Positions 36,701-58,200 of a DNA stretch of 64,000 bases are shown piece after piece. The notes beneath the pieces are model-generated. The model was given only the letters and a program-made list of their open reading frames with translations. It did no database searches and had not been told where the DNA came from. The position numbers were made by a program, and so were the translations under genes. The stretch is from NCBI GenBank assembly GCA_023974075.1, contig JAMFTG010000145.1, positions 102,001 to 166,000 on the forward strand, in the 5' to 3' direction. This DNA is from Chaenocephalus aceratus. Taxonomy: Eukaryota; Chordata; Actinopteri; Perciformes; Channichthyidae. How positions within the stretch are numbered: position 1 is the stretch's first letter; each line of letters begins with the position of its first letter.

Positions 36701-39181
36701 AGCAGGAGAGGACTCTTTAAAGTAGAGACACTACATACTGATATACACCTGAACATCAGCGGGAGAGGACTCTTTAAAGTAGAGACACTACATACTGATA
36801 TACACCTGAACATCAGCGGGAGAGGACTCTTTAAAGTAGAGACACTACATACTGATATACACCTGAACATCAGCGGAGAGGACTCTTTAAAGTAGAGACA
36901 CTACATACTGATATACACCTGAACATCAGCGGGAGAGGACTCTTTAAAGTAGAGACACTACATACTGATATACACCTGAACATCAGCGGGAGAGGACTCT
37001 TTAAAGTAGAGACACTACATACTGATATACACCTGAACATCAGCGGGAGAGGACTCTTTAAAGTAGAGACACTACATACTGATATACACCTGAACATCAG
37101 CGGGAGAGGACTCTTTAAAGTAGAGACACTACATACTGATATACACCTGAACATCAGCGGGAGAGGACTCTTTAAAGTAGAGACACTACATACTGATATA
37201 CACCTGAACATCAGCGGGAGAGGACTCTTTAAAGTAGAGACACTACATACTGATATACACCTGAACATCAGCGGAGAGGACTCTTTAAAGTAGAGACACT
37301 ACATACTGATATACACCTGAACATCAGCGGGAGAGGACTCTTTAAAGTAGAGACACTACATACTGATATACACCTGAACATCAGCAGGAGAGGACTCTTT
37401 AAAGTAGAGACACTACATACTGATATACACCTGAACATCAGCAGGAGAGGACTCTTTAAAGTAGAGACACTACATACTGATATACACCTGAACATCAGCA
37501 GGAGAGGACTCTTTAAAGTAGAGACACTACATACTGATATACACCTGAACATCAGCAGCAGAGGACTCTTTAAAGTAGAGACACTACATACTGATATACA
37601 CCTGAACATCAGCAGGAGAGGACTCTTTAAAGTAGAGACACTATATACTGATATACACCTGAACATCAGCTGGAGAGGACTCTTTAAAGTAGAGACACTA
37701 CATACTGATATACACCTGAACATCAGCAGGAGAGGACTCTTTAAAGTAGAGACACTACATACTGATATACACCTGAGCATCAGCAGGAGAGGACTCTTTA
37801 AAGTAGAGACACTACATACTGATATACACCTGAACATCAGCAGGAGAGGACTCTTTAAAGTAGAGACACTACATACTGATATACACCTGAACATCAGCAG
37901 GAGAGGACTCTTTAAAGTAGAGACACTACATACTGATATACACCTGAGCATTAGCAGGAGAGGACTCTTTAAAGTAGAGACACTACATACTGATATACAC
38001 CTGAACATCAGCAGGAGAGGACTCTTTAAAGTAGAGACACTACATACTGATATACACCTGAACATCAGCAGGAGAGGACTCTTTAAAGTAGATACACTAC
38101 ATACTGATATACACCTGAACATCAGCAGGAGAGGACTCTTTAAAGTAGAGACACTACATACTGATATACACCTGAACATCAGCAGGAGAGGACTCTTTAA
38201 AGTAGAGACACTACATACTGATATACACCTGAACATCAGCAGGAGAGGACTCTTTAAAGTAGAGACACTACATACTGATATACACCTGAACATCAGCGGG
38301 AGAGGACTCTTTAAAGTAGAGACACTACATACTGATATACACCTGAACATCAGCGGGAGAGGACTCTTTAAAGTAGAGACACTACATACTGATATACACC
38401 TGAACATCAGCGGGAGAGGACTCTTTAAAGTAGAGACACTACATACTGATATACACCTGAACATCAGCGGGAGAGGACTCTTTAAAGTAGAGACACTACA
38501 TACTGATATACACCTGAACATCAGCGGGAGAGGACTCTTTAAAGTAGAGACACTACATACTGATATACACCTGAACATCAGCGGGAGAGGACTCTTTAAA
38601 GTAGAGACACTACATACTGATATACACCTGAACATCAGCGGGAGAGGACTCTTTAAAGTAGAGACACTACATACTGATATACACCTGAACATCAGCAGGA
38701 GAGGACTCTTTAAAGTAGAGACACTACATACTGATATACACCTGAACATCAGCAGGAGAGGACTCTTTAAAGTAGAGACACTACATACTGATATTAAGCT
38801 GAGAATTAGGAGAATAGGACCCCTTTAAACTAAACTGAAATTAAAGGATAGGATACTTTAAACATTAGACACACCTATGCAGTGTTATACATACTAAATA
38901 TAAGATGTTTCCCTCACTGCTGCTGCTTGTGTTCACAGTGTGAGTCAGATGCTGACCACGCAGGCGGACAGATTCTCCCCTGAAGAGGTCAGAGCTCCAC
39001 CTCAGACTATTACTTTGAACTAAAGACATTATTCTCTTTGAATATTGACATATATTTGTTAACTCCTTGTCTTCAGCTGGGAGAGATGTTCACAGCGTTC
39101 CCTCCAGATGTGGCAGGAAGCCTGGACTACAAGAACCTCGTGCACATCATCACGCACGGAGAGGAGAAAGACCAGGAATAA
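21513..39181 (+). CDS. myl2: Myosin regulatory light chain 2, cardiac ventricular/slow type
   Basis: Seven coding exons: 21513-21515 (ATG only), 31154-31240, 31316-31391, 31836-31940, 33863-33941, 38939-38987 and 39077-39181. They join in frame to 504 bp, 167 aa, against 166 in human MYL2. The protein binds the neck of myosin heavy chain in the sarcomere and tunes contraction. A lysine-rich N-terminus (PKKAKKR) precedes a serine (Ser14, in GGSNVF) equivalent to the MLCK-phosphorylated serine. The single functional Ca/Mg EF-hand loop is at residues 36-47 ([12 protein letters not shown], all ligand positions intact). The C-terminal half ([24 protein letters not shown]) matches MYL2 better than the fast-skeletal MYLPF. 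Intron 1 is 9.6 kb because of minisatellite block 3, and intron 5 is 5 kb because of block 4. ATG|intron directly after the start codon is the usual MLC2 gene structure. The paralogue letter (a/b) cannot be decided. Confidence 0.95.
21553..22135. repeat. Interspersed repeat with expanded 33-bp minisatellite (21553-21921)
   Basis: About 11 tandem 33-bp units (landmarks AGAAGTACTCAGATCTTGTA and CTTGAGTAAAAGT). They are followed by unique-looking sequence (CTGCATTCAAAATGTTC, CAGATTGGTCCATTTCAG, TGATTGATCATGAAAGTG). The same downstream sequence occurs at 55334-55570 in pptc7 intron 1, where the 33-bp unit is present essentially once. The array therefore arose by expansion inside one copy of a dispersed repeat. 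It lies just 3' of myl2 exon 1. Confidence 0.9.
22238..22296. repeat. (CA)n microsatellite
   Basis: Uninterrupted CA run of about 58 bp in myl2 intron 1. Confidence 0.95.
22585..23605 (+). repeat. ~1-kb polypurine (A/G) tract with a ~217-bp internal duplication
   Basis: Almost every base on the plus strand is A or G (GGAGGAGACAAGAAGAGAGG style), apart from a pyrimidine island at about 22737-22786 (CCTTTCCTTTCCTTTTCT) and scattered T/C. The landmark CCTCCCCTTAGAGAG occurs at about 23037 and again at about 23253 in near-identical context, showing a 217-bp tandem duplication. Such homopurine DNA can adopt triplex (H-DNA) structure. It lies in myl2 intron 1 and is non-coding. Confidence 0.9.
23893..23915. 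repeat. Poly-C run (~23 bases)
   Basis: Homopolymeric C run, i-motif/G-quadruplex-prone and a likely site of length error in the assembly. Confidence 0.9.
24371..24406. repeat. (TA)n microsatellite
   Basis: TA dinucleotide run of about 36 bp in myl2 intron 1. Confidence 0.9.
24545..30836 (+). repeat. 57-bp minisatellite, block 3 (~110 units, forward) in myl2 intron 1
   Basis: The largest array, about 6.3 kb of the same 57-bp unit as block 1, same orientation. Variant-unit strings repeat as a higher-order pattern: one run begins near 27097 and recurs near 28351 and 29320, spacings of 1254 and 969 bp, exactly 22 and 17 units. The 3' edge runs directly into the reverse complement of a MITE body at 30837. 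The array is transcribed in sense as part of myl2 intron 1. Frame-open for hundreds of codons on both strands, but not coding. Confidence 0.97.
30837..31075 (-). mobile_element. MITE body attached to 57-bp block 3
   Basis: Sequence such as ATGTCTCCATGCTATAATGT, GAGCTTTTTGAAC (reverse), GATTGGTTAGCTGGCC, TGTGATTGGTTAACCGCTTA and GGAAGTAAAC is the reverse complement of 34110-34385. That region adjoins block 4 inside a complete TTAA-bounded element. Homology is lost after about 31075, so the distal ~100 bp of this copy is missing or degraded. It ends less than 100 bp before myl2 exon 2. Confidence 0.88.
31154..31240 (+). CDS. myl2: myl2 exon 2
   Basis: Residues 2-30 ([20 protein letters not shown] through EFKE), phase 0 at both ends. 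Acceptor tcctgcag, donor gtcggt. It carries the basic N-terminus and the phosphorylatable Ser14. Intron 2 is only 75 bp. Confidence 0.95.
31316..31391 (+). CDS. myl2: myl2 exon 3 (EF-hand loop)
   Basis: Residues 31-56 ([20 protein letters not shown]..). It contains the complete divalent-cation loop D36-D47. Acceptor ctcctgcag, donor gtgccg, splitting the Gly56 codon. Confidence 0.95.
31836..31940 (+). CDS. myl2: myl2 exon 4
   Basis: Residues 56-91 ([20 protein letters not shown], then [16 protein letters not shown]). Acceptor tgtgtgcag, donor gtgagc. The [20 protein letters not shown] core is invariant in vertebrate regulatory light chains. Confidence 0.95.
32190..32940 (-). mobile_element. 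L2-like LINE fragment (3' end) in myl2 intron 4
   Basis: On the minus strand 32809-32585 encodes [60 protein letters not shown] and ALNGP. This is the typical C-terminal part of teleost L2-clade reverse transcriptase ORFs ([11 protein letters not shown].. LHWLPV signature). The element is 5'-truncated. Its 3' side ends at about 32190 in GTGCTATATAAATAAAGTTG and an ATTGG repeat (reverse strand). It is non-functional and antisense to myl2. Confidence 0.8.
32941..33789 (-). repeat. Interspersed repeat copy B with 15-bp minisatellite and (ATTG)n tail
   Basis: Inverted relative to copy A at 15092-16640 and sharing its flanks (ACGGCATCTATTGCA, GGGAGAGGGATCCCTCCTCT, AAACTGTGGGG; then ACTGAGACAAAGGTAAC, GATATTGGGCTGTGAATAAA). 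Between them, 33071-33640 holds about 38 units of the 15-bp repeat (TCTAAGGACAGAGGG). The element ends in a (ATTG)22 tract at 33701-33789, suggesting a retroposon-like simple-repeat tail. Inserted in myl2 intron 4. Confidence 0.85.
33863..33941 (+). CDS. myl2: myl2 exon 5
   Basis: Residues 91-117 ([27 protein letters not shown]). Acceptor tgtcctcag, donor gtgagt splitting the Tyr117 codon (TA|T). The second, degenerate EF-hand loop (DPEGKG) is here. Confidence 0.95.
34012..38828 (+). mobile_element. TTAA-flanked MITE inflated by minisatellite block 4
   Basis: Left end TTAA (34012-34015) followed by AGAGGCCCGATGC. The body to about 34375 has TTGGCTAGCGCTCCAACACA, AGGCTAAGGGGCGGGACAT, ACCAATCACAACAGGGCC and AAATAAAGAGCTTTGTGAAC. 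The right end is AGAATAGGACCCC followed by TTAA (38825-38828). The reversed right end (AGGGGTCCTATTCT) is a diverged inverted repeat of the left. I recognise this as a widespread teleost MITE that normally ends (unit-like sequence)..AATAGGACCTCTTTAA. Here about 78 copies of the 57-bp terminal segment intervene. It fills most of myl2 intron 5. Confidence 0.88.
34375..38800 (-). repeat. 57-bp minisatellite, block 4 (~78 units, reverse) in myl2 intron 5
   Basis: Reverse-oriented copies of the same unit as blocks 1 and 3. The left part (34610-35280) is rich in 1-3 base indels. The right part is homogeneous, with a CAGCGGGAG sub-variant dominating 36760-37330 and 38290-38650. A distinctive CACTATATACTG variant occurs at about 36105 and 37641, marking a 27-unit higher-order duplication (three single-base deletions explain the 1536-bp spacing). 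The last unit degenerates into the MITE terminus. Confidence 0.97.
38939..38987 (+). CDS. myl2: myl2 exon 6
   Basis: Residues 117-133 ([17 protein letters not shown]). Acceptor gttcacag, donor gtcaga. It is one of the smallest exons (49 bp) and begins about 110 bp after the MITE end. Confidence 0.95.
39077..39181 (+). CDS. myl2: myl2 exon 7 and stop
   Basis: Residues 134-167 ([34 protein letters not shown]) then TAA at 39179-39181. Acceptor ttgtcttcag. The C-terminal HGEEKDQE matches MYL2-type light chains. Confidence 0.95.
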   Translation: MGEMFTAFPPDVAGSLDYKNLVHIITHGEEKDQE

Positions 39182-39219
39182 ATGATCCTCTGATTTAAAT
39201 ACAAACGTGCAGAAATACA

Positions 39220-39340
39220 AATAAACTGCCTCACATTGTGTTTTGCATTATGGTATCAACACATTTGAATGTAGTCATAACAGTCGGTGTATGTGTCTAT
39301 AAATACTGCGATCTCTTGATGTGTATTTTGTGAAATTAAA
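39220..39340 (+). terminator. myl2: myl2 polyadenylation signals
   Basis: AATAAA at 39220-39225, 39 bp after the stop codon, and ATTAAA at 39335-39340. Either could direct 3' end formation, giving a short 3' UTR. Which is used cannot be told. Confidence 0.65.
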
Positions 39341-39389
39341 AGTTTGACACCACAGAAAGGAAGTGTGTTATTTAAATATATTAATACTT

Positions 39390-40340
39390 TGTCCACAACT
39401 GGTCCTACACTTTATCCAAGAGGTTAAAAGTACCATTCTCGATCCTAATTCTCAAAAAAAGACACAATTTAATTCTGTATTTAAAAATGAAGTGGTAATG
39501 CACAAGTATAATTTTCTTCTGTCCACTTGATGTGTATCTATAGACAAGTCAAAGTACTGTTTCTCACCGTCCCAAATAATACAAACATACACATATACTA
39601 CATTGTTACTTGTTATACATACTACATATACACCTGAACACACACTTACACACACATACATACTCACATTCAACTTCTTTCTCTGTCAGCTTGAAGTGTT
39701 GCTATTCTTCTTGTATGTTCACACTTTATTTAAGTAGCTTAAAGCCATGTTCTCCATCCTAGTCCGTTGTTTTATTCATAAAAATACGATTTTAGACAAA
39801 TTCACTCACATAATTGGTAATACAGGAAGTTATGTTTTATTTTTATTTCTCTGTCAGCTTGACGTGCTGCTATGTTTCGGCTTTGTACACTTATTATCTA
39901 AGAAGTTTAATGTACCTTTCTCAATCTAAATTCTCAAGAAAAACACGATTTCATTCTGTATTTAAAATATACGTTAAATGCATAATTTTCTTCCTCCGTC
40001 AGCTTGATGTGTTACTATTTTTTGACTTTGGACAATTTATCGAATTAGTTTAAAGTGCCTAAAAAAACGATTTTATTCAAATTAACTAACACAATTTCTA
40101 ATATAGGACATTCTGCTTTATTTTTATTTCTCTGTCAGCTTGATGTGTTGCTATTTGTTGGCTTTGGACACGTTATCCAATCATCTCAAAGTACGTAAAC
40201 ACGATTTTATTCTGTATATTAAAATGAACTCGCACAATTTGAAATACAGGAGTTTCTGCATCCTTCCCTTTGTCTGTCAACTTGATGTTTTGCTATTTAA
40301 TCTCCTCGGCCTCTATCTAAGTAGGTTAAAGTCCCCTTCT
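39390..40340. repeat. Diverged ~140-168-bp tandem repeat, ~6 copies, in the myl2-ppp1cc spacer
   Basis: The motif CTGTCAGCTTGATGTGTTGC and variants recurs near 39519, 39684, 39851, 39997, 40132 and 40273. Each is followed in order by TTGGACAC-TTATC-AAG, AAAGTACC, TTCTC and ACGATTTTATTCTGTAT motifs. The spacer between the two genes is therefore almost wholly an ancient tandem array ending close to the presumed ppp1cc start site. Non-coding. Confidence 0.8.
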
Positions 40341-40344
40341 CCAC

Positions 40345-40716
40345 CGGTCCACCAGGGGGCAGCAGCGTGTCGTTCCCCCGGATTCAGCCTCCTTGAAGCG
40401 GCTTGGCGAGCAGTGCGAGGTGCGGCAGAGAAAAACACTGACACCATCGCTAGCTAACAGCTAGTGCGGCTTCTTTTTTTTTATCTCTGTTTTCTTATCA
40501 AAACCCTCCATTGGATGCAGATTTTGTAATTCATCGCGGTGTATAAGTAGTTTATTAGATTGTGGGAATTATCTTTAAGCAGCTAAATTAAAAACAGGGT
40601 CACTGAAGAGCATCTGTACCTTTTAGCCGGAGAAGCTAGGTAGCTAATGCTAGGCTAACATCCATCAAAACGTGCTAACCTAGATTTCACAGGTTTATTT
40701 TAACACCAAAGCTACC
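40345..40716 (+). promoter_or_regulatory. ppp1cc: Probable ppp1cc promoter / 5' UTR
   Basis: Sequence upstream of the ppp1cc ATG with a moderately GC-rich segment (GGGGGCAGCAGCG, GCGAGCAGTGCGAGGTGCGG) and no TATA box. The exact start site is not visible. No competing upstream ATG in good context was found close to the start. Confidence 0.45.
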
Positions 40717-53331
<12,615 letters not shown>

Positions 53332-53950
53332 GTGTTTTCGGGGGGGAAGTGAGGAATTTAAAATGTCCTGAGCTTCACTCCTCTGTCCTGCTTTCGTCCT
53401 CTGCTTCTGAAGGAGTGGCTATCCTTCAGGCCGCCAATACTGAAAAGATGTTCACTCCTACCCGATGAAAGCAAAGTGTTTTGTTGTTTTGTCCACGGGG
53501 GTAAATTGATATGTCACCATGAAGAACCTCAGGTGTTTTGCACTCCATTTTGCAGCTAGTCTTTGCCACATATGACTGTTGGATCAGGAATATAACGTTA
53601 ACAATACGGCTACTTATGCACAGGAATGCCTTGTTTTGAAGCTGTGCACAATTTCTCCAGTTTCGTTCCTGTCTCGTTGATTTGTCATCTCTTTTCTCTC
53701 ACTGTCGGTAAAGGGTATCAATGGCTGTAAGACCTAGGAGGAGGGGGGGGACGAGTCACAAACACCTGTTTACTTATGTTCTACTTTATTTACAGTTTGT
53801 TGGCGGTCAGTGTCGTATGATATTGAGTTACACTGCTTCACCACATTTTTAAACAAGTCTTGTGCTAAAATAAAAATTAATAAAGAAGCACTCATGTAAT
53901 GTCTAAATCTTTCTAATAAACTTTGAGTGTATTTTAGGGGGAAACTGGTG
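53332..53950 (+). terminator. ppp1cc: ppp1cc 3' UTR and polyadenylation signals
   Basis: AATAAA hexamers at 53869-53874, 53879-53884 and 53915-53920, with a T/G-rich stretch (TTTGAGTGTATTTT) after the last. The 3' UTR is therefore about 550-600 nt. Confidence 0.65.
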
Positions 53951-54580
53951 TCTGTCATTTGTTCCAATATATACTGGTTGTTGTTTTATCATAGTCACAA
54001 TGCAAACGCTCAGCTACAGCTATTCATTGCATAAGAGCCCCTCAGGCAACACCCACAAGGGGGAGACAGACATTACTCTGCCAGTCTCACTAATGCATAA
54101 AAAGTGCTGCAGGAATGTAATATTTGTTAGGAATTTACTGCTTTTCACTGATTAATTTTCTTTAAGTATCTAAAGCTGTCAGATAAATGTAGGGTGAATT
54201 GTGTTTTAAATTCCTAATGTATTGATGAAAAAAGATTATAAAAAAATACAACAAAAATATAAAAAGTAGGATTTTTCTAACATTTTTATTAAAATGTAAA
54301 AACATTTTAGGAACAAGACATGGTTTCATAACATATCAAAGAAAGTTTTACAATATAAATAAAAGATGACATGTGTTAATAGGAGTGTGAAGTGCGTGTA
54401 AAGAAATACAATTGCATAATAAAAAATTACACTACACCAAAAAAAGTTTTAATAACTACATATTTTATTTCACGTATTTTTTTTATTGGCTGTTTGACGT
54501 CATACGCTTGGAATTTGGATCCATTTGTTTCAAAAGATAAAATAGCATTTATTTTTTAAAGTAGGAGGTTTTCGCACTTC
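53951..54580. other. Intergenic, AT-rich, no gene seen
   Basis: Spacer between ppp1cc and pptc7. No recognisable repeat family or exon. Confidence 0.5.
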
Positions 54581-55083
54581 CTTATAAGGAAACGCAGATT
54601 ATGTAATGGTGTCTGACGTCAGAGCAGTCACAAGACCTCGCGAGCAGCTCGGAGTGTGTGTGAAGCAGACACACACATCACTTTGGTGTTATGTAGTGTG
54701 TCTGGACGGCTTAATTGGCACTATGGCTGCGAAGAAGCAACACTTACGGGTCTTCTGGAGCGGAAGAGGCGACTGTTTAATGTGATTTGTCTCCCCTTAG
54801 ATATCACGCAACAGAACAAAAGCTCAAAGAACCGTTGACATTACTTGACGGCGGTTGGTTTTTGTTGTCGGCGGTTGGTTAGCATTGTTAGCCGATAAGC
54901 TAAGCAGGTTCCCTCTGCTGAGCCTGTTGTCGGCGGTTGGTTAGCATTGTTAGCACCTTAACCGCTAAGCTAAGCAGGTTCCCTCTGCTGAGCCGGTTGT
55001 CGGCGGTTGGTTAGCATCGTTAGCCGTTAAGCCAAGCAGGTTCCCTCTGCTCATCTGGCCGGTGGGAGCCGGGTTGGTGGGTG
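54580..55083 (+). promoter_or_regulatory. pptc7: pptc7 promoter / 5' leader with CRE
   Basis: A palindromic cAMP-response element TGACGTCA lies at 54614-54621, followed by CCTCGCGAGCAG (a TCGCGAGA-like motif). No TATA box at a clear position. If transcription starts near here, the leader contains an upstream reading frame of 20 codons (MAAKKQHLRVFWSGRGDCLM, 54723-54785) that could dampen translation. The leader also contains the repeat at 54864-55052. Confidence 0.55.
54864..55052 (+). repeat. 62/70-bp tandem repeat, 3 copies, just upstream of the pptc7 ATG
   Basis: Copies begin at about 54864, 54926 and 54996 (GTTGTCGGCGGTTGGTTAGC.., AAGCAGGTTCCCTCTGCT). The second spacing is longer by an ACCTTA insertion. 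Ends 32 bp before the start codon. Confidence 0.92.
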
Positions 55084-55285
55084 ATGTTGTCCGTGCTGTC
55101 CTACGGTAGACTGTTAGCCAGAGCTGTCATCGGCGGACTCTCTCAGACTGACGGCCGCGACTACAGCCTGGTGACGGCGAGCTGCGGCTTCGGGAAGGAC
55201 TTTCGGAAAGGCATCCTGAAGAAAGGGATGTGTTATGGGGATGACGCGTGCTTCATCGCCCGACATAGGTCCGCCGATGTTCTGG
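55084..55285 (+). CDS. pptc7: pptc7 exon 1
   Basis: Residues 1-67 and the first base of Gly68, donor gtaagt. Contains the presumptive mitochondrial targeting region and the GDDACF motif. Confidence 0.95.
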
Positions 55286-58200
55286 GTAAGTGAGAGGAGA
55301 CAATCACCAAAACAATGGGATGGCTGAATAACACTCAGAGGAGGAAGTACTCAGATCTGGTTCTTGAGTAAAAGTAGAAGTACCAGAGTGTTGGAAAAAG
55401 TAAAAGTCCTGCATTCAAAATGTTCAAGTAAAAGTATTATCATCAAAATATAGTGAAAGTAGCGACAGTGAAAGTAGTCGTTGTGCAGATTGGTCCATTT
55501 CAGAATAATATATATGATATGTTTTATAATGATTGATCATGAAAGTGTTCTCAAAGCTGGTGAAGGTGCAGCTAGTCTGAAGTACTTTGTAGACTGCAGG
55601 GTAGCTGGTGGATTTACTCCATGTGGAACTAAAGTCTGATTCAACACTTGATTATATTTCACATCATTCATCCACATCTGTAAAGTAACTAAAGGTATTA
55701 GATACATGTAGTGGAGTAGAAGTACACTGTTGTGTTTACCTCTGAAATGATGTGGAGTTGAAGCACAAATTATACAAAAATGGAAGTAATCAAGTAAAGT
55801 CCCTCACAATTGTACTTGAGTAAATCTACTTAGTTACTTTATACCACTAATAACACTGGCTGTGACGGTGGGTTAAAGGTAAACAGTCTCTTTCTCAGAA
55901 TTACATTTAGCTGAAGAGTTCTCCAATGTGGGATGAATGAAAGTATCTGTCTATCTATATCATGCGAAATGATTAGTAGAGTAAGTAAGGAGACACATTC
56001 AGAACGGCAAGAATCCTGAATACATTAGCTTCAAATACGCTTGGTCAGAAAATGATCAAAACAAATGTAGAAACAGTCTTTTAAACGGAGAACTGTATAC
56101 ATGCTGTCGGAACACAATAATACTTTTTCAAAGCAGATGCCAAAAGTATTCATATACCACCAGGGTAATAATACTCAATGACAAGTATTTGTAAATCATG
56201 CAGTACATCGTTTTGCAGAGGTAATCCCAGATGCTTTGAAGCCATAGTATTTCATCAGGGTGCCTAACATGCACTGTTTGATTATGTGAAAGAACTCTGT
56301 TTGGTTTCCATAGTGATTCATCTATGGACTATTTCTCGATTCATGGTTTGGCCTTAAAATGTTTTAAATGAAAAAAAATAAATCCATCCCAGTTTCCAAA
56401 GTCCACGGTTATGTCTCTAAAAGTCGTGTTTGTCAGTCCAACACCCACAAATATTCACTTCAATTTGATAGAAAACAGGAAAACAGGACATCTGAATATT
56501 TGACGGGCTGGAAAAAGTAACACTACAGAGACGTATTTGCAGAAGGGCAGAAAAAAGAACTCAAAAAGCCGAATCAGATATGTTATACTGTTGGACATAT
56601 TGATGCGTTTATGTTGACATTGCTTCTTGTTGCCGCTAGTGAAGATGGGTCTACATTTTTTCGTCTTGCATAACATGTGAATACTCAGGTCAGTACTTGA
56701 GTGTACTTTCCAGCACTGCCTTTTATAGCTGTTGTGTCAAACTCCATTTTAGCTGGCAAACAAACATTCCTATCCTTGTATGGCTTCAGCACCCAACTCC
56801 ACCACCATGTGTTTCTCCTTGAATCCCGATGCAGTCGAACCACCGACAATTAGGGTTGCCAGAAACTGACCATGATCAAAATCGATTATTTCGGCAGCCC
56901 TTGCGAATCGATTATTCGACCGACAACCCCCCCCCCCGCGGGAGAGAAAAAAGAAAAGGAATTCCGTTGTTTTCTTCACTGGAACATGTTTAACAGTACA
57001 AACAACAAACAAGCATGTCATCACAACGACGTGGCCTTGAAGTGAAGTTGGTAATGGCCGGCTGTGCTGCGTCTTTAAGAATTTGTTCTTAATTGATTTT
57101 CCTGGATAAATAAAGGTTCTACTACTACTTTCTCTGTAACCTCTTTGGCGTGCTTCGCACTCAAATGCGAACGCATTGTTGAGGTTGAGCTGTGATAGAC
57201 CAACGTCTTTTCGCAGAGCTTGCATTTAACTTCCTTTGGACTTGTAAGTTCGAAGTAGTTCCACGAGGAGGAACTCTTTTTACCGGCCGCTTTGTTCATC
57301 TTGAGTCGTACGTGTGAGGGAGAGGGAGAGGGGGGGGAGGGGTCGGTGTGCAGCAGTCTGCTCTGCACGCAGGCTTCCTCCAAGTTTACAGTAAAACAAA
57401 CTGGTGGTGTGACCAATGACCATTTAGAATTATTAATACTATTATTACTATTAGCATATATATATTTATATATATTTTGGTTGAAACTAAGCCAGAAAAA
57501 AAAAAACATAAATAAAAAAAAAATATATAAATAAAATCTTTTTTTTAAAATAATATTCGATTATGTAGCGAATAATCGAATAATCGCTGGTATCCCTACC
57601 GACAATGTGTTTCTCCTTGAATCACGGTGCAGTCGAACCACCAACAAGCTACTGCTGCACAATATCCTGCATCTAGTAGTTTATTTACATGCAGCTCAGT
57701 ATTACCTAACCATGCCCTGGTCCATCCATTCCTCACATGGTCGATGCCCGCAGGAGGCGTGTGGCGCAGTGGGTTGTGCGTTGGTGGTGGGATCAGGGGT
57801 TCAAACCCCACTGCAGTCAGCATGTGGTTGTGTCCCTGAGACCCTTCACCCCAAAGTGCTCCTGTGGGGATTGCCCACAGTGTTGAGTATGTAAGTCGCT
57901 TTGGATAAAAGCGTCTAACAAGTGACATGTAATGTAAACTAAATAAATGCTGGCTTTACAAATCTGCTCAGTTAAGGGTTGATTAAACGACTCTTTAGCA
58001 CAAATTTAAAACCGTCATATCTGTGTTTATGCATCCTGCGTCAATCAAGGAGATGTACAAGTAGAAATCGAGACATCCTTTGGGCAGCCCAGTGCATTTC
58101 GTGTAGGTCCATCAGTGGCAGAGTTGTGTGTCTGAGTTCTGGCTCCGGCTGAGACCCAGAGATCCAGCCTTGTATGGTCACTGAGTCCTGGGAGGAAGGA

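Noticed and set aside
57761..57835. Functional tRNA gene
   Set aside because: tRNA-like promoter boxes belong to a SINE with the common fish tail TAAGTCGCTTTGGATAAAAG.
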